Shown one piece after another: positions 1-5,663 of a stretch of 5,663 nucleotides of DNA; the first letter of the stretch is position 1, and each line of letters opens with the position of its first letter. The translations under genes and the position numbers were made by a program. Origin of the DNA: an uncultured Veillonella sp. (GTDB lineage Bacteria > Bacillota > Negativicutes > Veillonellales > Veillonellaceae); the NCBI GenBank assembly GCA_902466275.1, contig CABQQJ010000064.1, forward strand, positions 1-5,663, in the 5' to 3' direction. Under the pieces are notes generated by a model that was given only the letters and a program-made list of their open reading frames with translations, made no database searches and was not told where the DNA came from.

Positions 1-1309
1 CTGCCTGTTTAGCAGGAGTCATAGCCGATTTAGAATTATCTACAGTGCCCTTATTTGTATCTTTACCGTTTATAGGACCCACAGGGATTTGTGTGCCACT
101 TTGAGTTGGGTGCCCTAAAGTGTCAGTTACATCTTTTGGTACATTGACCGCAATAGTCTGATGTTTTTGTGGATTTGCAAGAGATTCAGGAATTAACAAG
201 AAACGAATTGGCAAATTCGATGCACCGGCTGGCATAAAGTTTAATGTTAATAAATCGCCCGCATTATAGTTCCCTAAAAGACGGCTATCTAATATAGTAC
301 CTTCCCCTAATGCGGAAATACCATCTTCACCACCAATGTGATAAGTTCGTGTATCGGTCTGTCCCCGTCTAGCACCTTGTTGATGCAATGCTTTTACCAT
401 AAAGGAACCAGAATAAGGTCCCCCAAGAGGGTTAAAATACAGTCTAAACGGTTCATTCCCCTTTGTAGGAATTTTTAACGTATACGATACGCCATAGTTA
501 CCACGGTCACGAACAAATGCTTTATTTTGCATTTCGTCTACACCATTAATAAACGTATCTTCTCGGTCATTACCAATTTCTACAAAGGCACCGCCTAAAG
601 CGGTGTCGAATGGTGTAGTAACCTCCATATTACGTTTAGCACCAGTATAAGTACCGCGTAATTGTATTTCATCAATAGGAAGGTTTTTCACCCAATGTGA
701 TGCATCTACAGGGTCCATCCCCATAGGCAACATCATGACACGCGCAAATATAGGCCCTTCTGTTTTAATATCTACAATACCCGTAAATAATGCATCTCGA
801 TTTACCGGTGTATTTTCTAAGTCACTAAAGATTAATTGGCGCCCTTGTGGTGGAATGCTAAGAGAATATAATGGTCTTGCATCTGGGCTTTCATTAAGAG
901 GTTGCTCCAAATCCTTTCGAGACAAATCACGACCTGCTGCAAAATAATCAGGTGTAGCTACAGATTTTAATTGTCTCATGACATGTACTGAAGTTGGATA
1001 AGCCGTTTGGTTTTCTAAGACGATAGCAATCTTGTGAGGTAAATCCATTTCATTTACATGATAGAAATAGATACGACCATTGCCATTAATTGTACCTGCA
1101 CTTAACGTACCTCCTACAGGTCCTACATATTCAGGACTATCTGATAGGAGCAATGTATCCGTTTGAGACACCAACGATGGTGGCAACGGAGAAAACTGAA
1201 AATATCCAATTGATTGTAAATCTATATCACGAGCTTCTACATGGCCTGTAAGGGCAGCCATGGCGGCCATAGCCGCAGCTACACAATATCTTGATTTATA
1301 AGAAAACAT
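1..1309 (-). CDS. Exported protein of unknown function, C-terminal end beyond the window
   Basis: An open frame of 436 complete codons runs without a stop from an ATG at 1309 to the window edge, so the C-terminus is missing. The first 26 residues look like a Sec signal peptide: basic start (MFSYKSR), an alanine/methionine-rich hydrophobic core, and a V-E-A site with likely cleavage before Arg27. The body (about 30-375) is rich in short beta-like segments, glycine and aromatics, with motifs such as NGNGRIYFYHVNE (about 75-87) and YFNPLGGPYSGSF (about 291-303). Cys9, inside the signal peptide, is the only cysteine. From about residue 378 the chain becomes rich in Pro, Thr, Gly, Asn and Lys, which suggests a linker to a further domain or an anchor. 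The start has an AGAGG ribosome site (1319-1323) that overlaps the whiA stop codon, so it is probably co-transcribed and coupled with whiA. I do not recognise the family. The layout faintly recalls exported proteins annotated as copper-amine-oxidase-like in some Bacillota, but that is only an impression. Export is well supported; function is not. Confidence 0.85.
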   Translation of the reverse strand, partial: MFSYKSRYCVAAAMAAMAALTGHVEARDIDLQSIGYFQFSPLPPSLVSQTDTLLLSDSPEYVGPVGGTLSAGTINGNGRIYFYHVNEMDLPHKIAIVLENQTAYPTSVHVMRQLKSVATPDYFAAGRDLSRKDLEQPLNESPDARPLYSLSIPPQGRQLIFSDLENTPVNRDALFTGIVDIKTEGPIFARVMMLPMGMDPVDASHWVKNLPIDEIQLRGTYTGAKRNMEVTTPFDTALGGAFVEIGNDREDTFINGVDEMQNKAFVRDRGNYGVSYTLKIPTKGNEPFRLYFNPLGGPYSGSFMVKALHQQGARRGQTDTRTYHIGGEDGISALGEGTILDSRLLGNYNAGDLLTLNFMPAGASNLPIRFLLIPESLANPQKHQTIAVNVPKDVTDTLGHPTQSGTQIPVGPINGKDTNKGTVDNSKSAMTPAKQA

Positions 1310-1321
1310 ATATTATTACCT

Positions 1322-2269
1322 CTATATTTCTTCGAGCCCCAACGGGTCATACGTAAGTGCTAATGCTTCAATCTTCTTTAGTCGATGGCCAATTCCAGAT
1401 TTAGATAGTTTCCCCTCCATCAACTCTTCAAGTTCTTTTAAACTCGCTTCAGGATTCTCCCACCGAAGTCTTGCAACGACGCGCAACTTTTCTGGTAATT
1501 CTTCAATGCCGATTTCTCTATCAATAATACGGATTGCTTTTACCTGACGAACTGCTGCATCCACAACCTTCTGTAAATTTGCAGTCTCACAGTTGACTTG
1601 ACGATTAATTTGATTCCGTACGGTTTTCATAATCCGCACGTTTTCAAATTCCATAAGCGCCGATTGAGCACCCATGATTTGCAAACAATTTGTTACTGCA
1701 TCCCCTTCTTTAAGATATACTACATACTCTTCCTTCCGCTCCGTTAAGCCTGCATGAATGTGAAAAAGCCGTAATACATGGATAATTTCCCTCGCAAAAA
1801 TCTCGTTTCCCGTCATAAACTCAAGATGGTAATCACTTTGTGGTTTATTAACAGAGCCTCCCCCTAAAAAAGCTCCCCTTAAAAAGGCACGTCGTGCTTC
1901 CATTGATTTGAGCCAACTGCGAGGAATTTGTTCGGTTACAGGCCATAAAGCGAGATCCTCTAAAGCCTGTCTCCCCTCTATAGAAGGTTCCACAGAGAGC
2001 GTATACATATTTTTTTTACGCAGGTTTAAACCTTGTCGTACTAATACATTTGTAGGTAATTCGTATTGCTTTTTCAAAATACCAAGCAACCGACGAGCTA
2101 CTGCATTATTAGCCGTAGCCAAACGAATGCCAACGGCACCTTTCATCCCCAAAATGATAGATCCGCTCATACGCAATAAGCAAGACGCTTCAATTTTCAT
2201 GGCCACATCTGCATCATTAGAGGCTTCATATTGGCATAATTCATTTTTTACATCTTCTGCAAATGACAT
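1322..2269 (-). CDS. whiA: WhiA, DNA-binding regulator with LAGLIDADG-like and HTH domains
   Basis: WhiA is a cytoplasmic DNA-binding protein found across Gram-positive bacteria. It controls sporulation septation in Streptomyces and affects cell division and chromosome segregation in Bacillus. The 315-residue length is normal. Residues 1-95 form the first LAGLIDADG-like half. Residues 126-215 form the second, with the family motif RRAFLRGAFLGGGS (126-139) and YVVYLKEGD (182-190). No nuclease activity is expected, because the fold is reused for binding. The run RNQINRQVNCETAN (218-231) leads into the C-terminal helix-turn-helix, whose recognition part is LSKSGIGHRLKKI (288-300). I chose the ATG at 2269 over the in-frame ATG at 2275. 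The AGAAGGG site at 2276-2282 is 6 bases from the former but directly touches the latter, and family members usually begin MSF. The gene lies 15 bases after yvcK and 12 bases before the exported-protein gene. The stop is TAG at 1322-1324. The identification is secure. Confidence 0.96.
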   Translation of the reverse strand: MSFAEDVKNELCQYEASNDADVAMKIEASCLLRMSGSIILGMKGAVGIRLATANNAVARRLLGILKKQYELPTNVLVRQGLNLRKKNMYTLSVEPSIEGRQALEDLALWPVTEQIPRSWLKSMEARRAFLRGAFLGGGSVNKPQSDYHLEFMTGNEIFAREIIHVLRLFHIHAGLTERKEEYVVYLKEGDAVTNCLQIMGAQSALMEFENVRIMKTVRNQINRQVNCETANLQKVVDAAVRQVKAIRIIDREIGIEELPEKLRVVARLRWENPEASLKELEELMEGKLSKSGIGHRLKKIEALALTYDPLGLEEI

Positions 2270-2275
2270 GGACAT

Positions 2276-2282
2276 CCCTTCT
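2276..2282 (-). promoter_or_regulatory. Ribosome-binding site that decides the whiA start
   Basis: On the minus strand this reads AGAAGGG. It sits 6 bases before the ATG at 2269 and 0 bases before the ATG at 2275, so only the 2269 start has normal spacing. It begins 2 bases after the yvcK stop codon (TAA, 2285-2287), so ribosomes ending yvcK stop almost on top of it. This fits coupled translation. Confidence 0.7.
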
Positions 2283-2284
2283 CA

Positions 2285-3634
2285 TTAATGATCATCTCGT
2301 TGAAGATAATATTCCAAGATATGCGGTTCAGTGTTAGATTGCATAGCATGAATGATATCCATAATAACTTTACCTAACCGTTCAGGATCGTGAACAGCTG
2401 GTTTTTGAGGGTTAATTAAGGTAGCTCGTATAGTGCGGATTCCTTTGTCTTGTAACTTTTTAGTATCTAATACCAATGGTTCAGATCCTACAGCACTATA
2501 TTGTTCAACCATTTGAATTGGCAATGGACCGTCATTAGCTAAGACGGTATCTACAATACCTTCCCCACCATGAGCAATTAAAGCCTCTACATGGTCATTT
2601 AATGTGTAGCCTGTGGTTTCACCCGGTTGTGTCATAACATTAGCAATATAGATTTTATTAGCCTTACTGGCACGTACATGAGAGGCCAACTTATCAGTTA
2701 GTAAATTTGGGATAATGCTTGTATATAAACTACCAGGACCTAAAATAATTACATCCGCTTCATCAATGGCACGTAATGCAGCCCCCTCTGGCTTAGGCAA
2801 TGCTGGATCACTATAGATATGACGAATCCGTTTACCCGAGTGTGGTATATTACTTTCACCTTCTACAATAGTGCCATCTGTCATCTCTGCACGCAATTTA
2901 ATGAACTCTGTAGAGGAAGGAATTACACGACCACGGACACGCAACAATTTACTAGCCGCTTCAAGAGCTTCTTCAATATCTCCATCATAAACTTGAGCAA
3001 GCGCAGTGATAAAGAGATTACCAAAACTGTGCCCAGAAAGCTCATTTTCACCATCGAAACGATAACGGAATAAGTTCTCCATTACTCCTTCTTGTTCAGC
3101 TAATGATACTAAACAGTTTCGCAAATCACCAGGAGCTATCATTTGAAAGTCTTCTCGCAAGCGACCAGAAGAACCTCCATCATCAGCGACAGTTACAATC
3201 GCAGATAGGTTTGATGTATGTGATTTTAAACCACGCAATAAATTTGATAAGCCCGTACCACCACCGATTACTACAATTTTTGGGCCCTTATCGAGTCGGA
3301 TATTTTGAAAAATAATATCCGATACCTTGCTGTCAGGATTAGGTAGTACCGCACGAATAATCGTTTTAATAACTTTACTCGTACCGATGAGCATTAATAC
3401 AGCACCAATCGATAATAGTACAGCCCCTACAGCAATGAGTACATTATAATTGTAAAAGCCCGTCATATTATAGGAAAAGGCAAGTACAATATCTTCAAGA
3501 ACCGCAAGCCATTGATAGTTAAAAATCAAAGAAATACCAATAATTAAAAGACCTACACCACAACTAAATAGGGCAAGCCAACGTTTTATATTTAGGCCCG
3601 GACTTAGCCACCGAAACCATCTTTTTCGCAACAT
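2285..3634 (-). CDS. yvcK: YvcK family UDP-sugar-binding regulator with N-terminal membrane anchor
   Basis: YvcK proteins share the CofD-like fold. They bind UDP-sugars such as UDP-GlcNAc and are needed for normal growth and cell shape on gluconeogenic carbon sources, linking carbon flow to cell-wall synthesis. The conserved domain starts near residue 118. It carries GGGTGLS (124-130), DDGGSSGRLR (151-160), PGDLRNC (168-174), GHSFGNL (201-207), GPGSLYTS (299-306) and MTQPGET (334-340), all intact. Ahead of it is an extension of about 115 residues absent from the roughly 317-residue Bacillus protein. The extension has two hydrophobic segments at about 18-38 and 64-84, so this 449-residue form is probably held at the membrane with its catalytic-type domain in the cytoplasm. 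Membrane-anchored forms are known in some Clostridia and Negativicutes. The ATG at 3634 has an AGGGG site (3640-3644) 5 bases upstream, which supports the long start. The gene begins 12 bases after rapZ. The family call is secure; the membrane position is inferred. Confidence 0.96.
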   Translation of the reverse strand: MLRKRWFRWLSPGLNIKRWLALFSCGVGLLIIGISLIFNYQWLAVLEDIVLAFSYNMTGFYNYNVLIAVGAVLLSIGAVLMLIGTSKVIKTIIRAVLPNPDSKVSDIIFQNIRLDKGPKIVVIGGGTGLSNLLRGLKSHTSNLSAIVTVADDGGSSGRLREDFQMIAPGDLRNCLVSLAEQEGVMENLFRYRFDGENELSGHSFGNLFITALAQVYDGDIEEALEAASKLLRVRGRVIPSSTEFIKLRAEMTDGTIVEGESNIPHSGKRIRHIYSDPALPKPEGAALRAIDEADVIILGPGSLYTSIIPNLLTDKLASHVRASKANKIYIANVMTQPGETTGYTLNDHVEALIAHGGEGIVDTVLANDGPLPIQMVEQYSAVGSEPLVLDTKKLQDKGIRTIRATLINPQKPAVHDPERLGKVIMDIIHAMQSNTEPHILEYYLQRDDH

Positions 3635-3646
3635 ATGAACCCCTAT

Positions 3647-4561
3647 CTAGTTACCAAGTGTTTTAATTTCATGAGGATTATAATCTTCTTCTACATTATT
3701 TTTCATCATATCTCTATGTTCAACAGTTACACGATATCCTTTTTCTAACAAGTGGGAGTATAGAGCCTCTGCCATAGCTACAGATCTATGCATACCACCT
3801 GTGCAACCTACTGCCACAATAAACTGAGATTTCCCTTCTTGTTCATAATTTGGCACAAGGAAGTCCATGGTATCAAAGTAACGTTTTTTAAATTCCTCGG
3901 TTACTTCAAAGGAATGGATATATTCATTCACTGCTTTCACACGACCTGTTTTATGACGAAACTCAGGAATATAAAATGGATTAGGTAGAAAACGAACATC
4001 CCATACCATATCTGCATCGAGAGGAATACCATACTTAAAACCAAAGCTCACTACAGTAATCGCCATACCATGAGCTTCATCAACTTGAGCAAAGCGCGTT
4101 TTTAAATACTCTTTCAAGCTAGCCGTCTTCATATTAGTGGTATCAATAATAAAATCTGCTTTATGGCGCACAGAGTTAAGAATTTGGCGTTCTTTTTTTA
4201 GCCCTGTTGTAATTAGCCCATTAGGAGCCAATGGATGACTCCGTCGACTTTCCTTATATCGACGAATCAAAGTCTCATCTGTAGCATCCATAAATACAAT
4301 TTCAAAATCTACCTTCATATCTTTTAATGTATCTAAAGATGAAGAAAGAGCTTCAAAAAATTCGCCCCCCCGAATATCTACAACAAGAGCAACGCGATTA
4401 GTCCGTTCTCCACCTTGTCGGCAAATTTCACTTAATTTAGGAATCAGCACAGGGGGAATATTATCAATACATAAATACCCCATATCTTCTAAAGCTTGCA
4501 ATACTTGAGTTTTGCCGGCACCTGACATACCTGTAACTATTAACAAACGAAATGCTTCCAT
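3647..4561 (-). CDS. rapZ: RapZ/YvcJ P-loop nucleotide-binding protein (RNase adapter family)
   Basis: Family members bind and hydrolyse nucleotides. In E. coli RapZ senses glucosamine-6-phosphate and guides RNase E to the small RNA GlmZ. In Bacillus the homologue YvcJ affects competence, and no GlmZ partner is known there. The 304-residue length is normal. The Walker A motif is GMSGAGKT (11-18). CIDNIPPVLIPKL (31-43) and the Walker-B-like VALVVDIRGG (57-66) follow, then the family stretch RRYKESRRSHPLAP (100-113). The C-terminal sensing domain has FGFKYGIPLDADMVWDVR (173-190), FLPNPFY (191-197) and GCTGGMHRS (252-260), all intact. After HRD (282-284) the usual basic tail is missing; the last 20 residues are mainly acidic or neutral (NNVEEDY). 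The ATG at 4561 has GGAG (4569-4572) 7 bases upstream. It starts 12 bases after the HAD gene and ends 12 bases before yvcK. A run of seven G bases lies in the RGG codons (4365-4371). The identification is secure; the local RNA or enzyme target is unknown. Confidence 0.96.
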   Translation of the reverse strand: MEAFRLLIVTGMSGAGKTQVLQALEDMGYLCIDNIPPVLIPKLSEICRQGGERTNRVALVVDIRGGEFFEALSSSLDTLKDMKVDFEIVFMDATDETLIRRYKESRRSHPLAPNGLITTGLKKERQILNSVRHKADFIIDTTNMKTASLKEYLKTRFAQVDEAHGMAITVVSFGFKYGIPLDADMVWDVRFLPNPFYIPEFRHKTGRVKAVNEYIHSFEVTEEFKKRYFDTMDFLVPNYEQEGKSQFIVAVGCTGGMHRSVAMAEALYSHLLEKGYRVTVEHRDMMKNNVEEDYNPHEIKTLGN

Positions 4562-4573
4562 AGTTTTACTCCA

Positions 4574-5386
4574 TTATAAAAGATTATCTTTAATCCAATG
4601 GGCTACTCCATCGTCATTATGATGGCCACAAATTGTATGAGCCACAGATTTTACATGATCTGTAGCGTTTTCAACAGCTACAGAGTAACCTGTTTTACGT
4701 AGCATAGAAATATCATTTTCTGCATTACCAAAAGAAACGATATGTTCTAAACTAATATGATTATCTAAAGCTAGTTGTGTCAAAGCACGCCCCTTTGACA
4801 CATTAAGGGCAACGATTTCTAAAAAGTCTTTTTGGCTACGAACTAGATTAACCAAATCGCCCACTTCAGGAGTCAAAGTATCAATAATTTGATCAATCCC
4901 CTCTACTGTATCAATAGCGATTAGCTTATTTGGTTCAGACTCTAAAGTATATAACCCATCACCTAAAAACTCTGCTTTCGCTCCCGTTTGAACTTCATAG
5001 AGATCGGACTGCCATGTTTTATGATGACATAGCAAATGATCATCTATATAAGATTGTATATGCCAATCATATTGTTTTGCTAATTCATAAATACGCTGTA
5101 CAGCCTCAACAGAAACGGTCTGCTCAAATAGTTTACACCCTGTTTCTAATTCTTGAATGAGTCCTCCAGAGAACAAAATCATGGGTACATTACCAAGCTT
5201 TAATGCCTGCCCAATGGGCTTAGCCGTTTGATACATCCGTCCCGTAGCAATGGTAACAACGATGCCCCTTTGCTGTAAACGATGTAACACATCTACTGTA
5301 TAGTCAGATACAGTATTATCACTGCGTACCAAGGTTTCATCACAATCAATGGCAACCATTTTAATATGAGAAAAAGAAGGATTCAT
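4574..5386 (-). CDS. Cof-type HAD-IIB family hydrolase
   Basis: This is a probable cytoplasmic sugar-phosphate or nucleotide phosphatase of the HAD superfamily, Cof/IIB type; the substrate cannot be read from the sequence. The 270-residue length is typical. Motif I is IDCDETLV, with the nucleophile Asp14 and acid/base Asp16. Motif II is TIATGR, with Thr48. The cap domain spans roughly 83-190. Motif III is Lys198 in VSKGRAL, a common Cof-family signature. Motif IV is FGNAENDISML (219-229). There the usual Gly-Asp-x-x-Asn-Asp is Gly-Asn-x-x-Asn-Asp, so the first metal-binding Asp is Asn221, while Asn224 and Asp225 remain. The protein probably stays active, since such variants seem to occur in the family, but this is inferred. 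The ATG at 5386 has an excellent AAAGGAGG site (5392-5399) 5 bases upstream. It is the first gene of the operon, behind the promoter at 5422-5430, and ends 12 bases before rapZ. Its link to the RapZ/YvcK functions is only positional. Confidence 0.93.
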   Translation of the reverse strand: MNPSFSHIKMVAIDCDETLVRSDNTVSDYTVDVLHRLQQRGIVVTIATGRMYQTAKPIGQALKLGNVPMILFSGGLIQELETGCKLFEQTVSVEAVQRIYELAKQYDWHIQSYIDDHLLCHHKTWQSDLYEVQTGAKAEFLGDGLYTLESEPNKLIAIDTVEGIDQIIDTLTPEVGDLVNLVRSQKDFLEIVALNVSKGRALTQLALDNHISLEHIVSFGNAENDISMLRKTGYSVAVENATDHVKSVAHTICGHHNDDGVAHWIKDNLL

Positions 5387-5391
5387 GTTTG

Positions 5392-5399
5392 CCTCCTTT
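5392..5399 (-). promoter_or_regulatory. Strong ribosome-binding site of the operon's first gene
   Basis: The minus strand reads AAAGGAGG, a near-perfect match to the 16S rRNA tail, with 5 bases before the ATG at 5386. It is the strongest such site in the window; the four downstream genes have shorter GGAG, AGGGG, AGAAGGG or AGAGG sites. This suggests that the first gene starts independently and the later ones lean on coupling. Confidence 0.8.
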
Positions 5400-5421
5400 A
5401 TAAAAATTTTAAATACTCTTT

Positions 5422-5430
5422 ATTATACCA
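5422..5430 (-). promoter_or_regulatory. Extended -10 promoter, probable operon promoter
   Basis: On the minus strand this is TGG followed by TATAAT (the hexamer at 5422-5427), a perfect -10 box with the TG extension. No good -35 box lies at the right distance: the best is TCTATA at 5444-5449 with a 16-base spacer, matching 3 of 6. Extended -10 promoters often tolerate this. The expected start near 5415 gives a leader of about 28 bases containing the ribosome site and no room for a riboswitch. It reads into the HAD gene and, with no terminator in the gaps, through all five genes. Confidence 0.7.
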
Positions 5431-5454
5431 TTAATAGTGGCTATATAGATAGAA

Positions 5455-5483
5455 ATTAGCGGTAATAACCCTAATAATGACAA
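5455..5483 (-). promoter_or_regulatory. Possible second upstream promoter
   Basis: On the minus strand TTGTCA (5478-5483, 5 of 6 to the -35 consensus) is followed, after a 17-base spacer, by GCTAAT (5455-5460, 4 of 6 to the -10 consensus). The spacing is ideal, but AT-rich DNA yields such matches by chance. If real, it would start transcription near 5448, just upstream of the better promoter. Confidence 0.3.
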
Positions 5484-5613
5484 GAAAGTTTACTCATGAA
5501 ATTTCCATTAAATGAAAAATCATCTATTTTCGATAAATCATTCTATATTAATTAAATAGACGGTATTAATGAAACACTATATAAAAAGCCTCATATTATT
5601 TTATATTAAACAC

Positions 5614-5641
5614 AAAAAGAGACTCCCGAAGGAGTCTCTTT
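5614..5641 (-). terminator. Rho-independent terminator of the upstream gene
   Basis: A perfect 11-base-pair inverted repeat (arms 5616-5626 and 5631-5641) encloses a 4-base loop. Read on the minus strand the loop is C(TTCG)G, the very stable UUCG tetraloop, and the stem is followed by a run of five T then GTGTTT, a classic terminator tail. It most likely ends a minus-strand gene lying to the right of the window and insulates the operon from it. On the plus strand the stem is followed by only three T, all within the arm, so termination of rightward transcription would be weaker. No rightward gene is seen that would need it. Confidence 0.88.
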
Positions 5642-5663
5642 CGTATGAGTAACTATCAAATTA

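Larger units (their letters stand above)
5400..5615. other. AT-rich intergenic region upstream of the operon
   Basis: About 215 bases lie between the terminator and the first ribosome site. They are very AT-rich with several short self-complementary AT stretches. I find no credible coding frame with a ribosome site on either strand, no tRNA, and no structured leader. Apart from the two promoter candidates described separately, I see nothing I can name in it. Confidence 0.6.

Noticed and set aside
126..219. WhiA LAGLIDADG motif as a sign of a homing endonuclease or mobile intron (residue numbering of WhiA)
   Set aside because: The LAGLIDADG-like fold is the normal N-terminal part of WhiA, is joined to the usual HTH domain, and interrupts no other gene.
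735..947. 70-codon plus-strand open frame opposite the exported-protein gene
   Set aside because: It is antisense to a continuous 436-codon frame with a signal peptide and ribosome site, and looks like a by-product of that frame.
1908..2288. 126-codon plus-strand open frame opposite whiA
   Set aside because: It lies wholly antisense to the well-conserved whiA, has no convincing ribosome site, and its predicted protein shows no family motif. It is a shadow of whiA codon use.
2819..3315. Two plus-strand open frames opposite yvcK (2819-3073 and 3103-3315)
   Set aside because: Both are antisense to intact conserved YvcK motifs and have no recognisable protein features.
3788..3988. Plus-strand open frame opposite rapZ
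   Set aside because: It overlaps the strongly conserved RapZ sensing domain, and its composition is that of a shadow frame.
4930..5160. Plus-strand open frame opposite the HAD gene
   Set aside because: It is antisense to the HAD cap domain, with no ribosome site of note.
5387..5415. Possible riboswitch or attenuator in the operon leader
   Set aside because: The leader from the best promoter is only about 28 bases and holds little beyond the ribosome site.
5490..5580. AT-rich short inverted repeats that could suggest an origin, attachment site or small RNA
   Set aside because: The arms are short and imperfect, as expected by chance in DNA this AT-rich, and no integrase, DnaA-box cluster or terminator accompanies them.

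Overview
The window reads as a piece of a low-G+C Bacillota chromosome. The best guess is a Negativicutes member such as Veillonella. This rests on the AT-rich coding style, the rapZ-yvcK-whiA cluster typical of Bacillota, a YvcK with an N-terminal membrane anchor, and a cluster lacking crh. The genus is inferred from gene style and was not tested by any search.

Every recognised gene lies on the minus strand, so transcription runs from right to left. At the right edge (5616-5641) a strong stem-loop followed by a T tract ends an upstream minus-strand gene that lies outside the window. An AT-rich intergenic stretch follows (5387-5615), with two candidate promoters. The better one is an extended -10 at 5422-5430. 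The operon then runs: a Cof-type HAD hydrolase (5386-4574), rapZ/yvcJ (4561-3647), yvcK (3634-2285), whiA (2269-1322, start revised from the first possible ATG), and an unrecognised exported protein (1309 to beyond base 1). The gaps are 12, 12, 15 and 12 bases. At each junction the ribosome-binding site lies on or next to the stop codon of the gene before, so the five genes almost certainly share a transcript and are probably translationally coupled.

The central three genes form the conserved core that links nucleotide and amino-sugar sensing (RapZ), UDP-sugar-responsive control of carbon flow and cell-wall synthesis (YvcK), and a DNA-binding regulator (WhiA). In Bacillus the block is usually flanked by a Nudix gene and crh. 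Here it is flanked by a HAD phosphatase upstream and a secreted protein downstream. That secreted protein has a clear signal peptide, a beta-rich body and a low-complexity tail running off the window. It is the least explained part of the window.

I see no tRNA, rRNA, CRISPR array, insertion sequence, phage gene, riboswitch or broken gene. Most of the window is ordinary conserved chromosome. The points worth a second look are the exported protein, the membrane-anchored YvcK, the altered RapZ tail and one changed residue in the HAD metal site.
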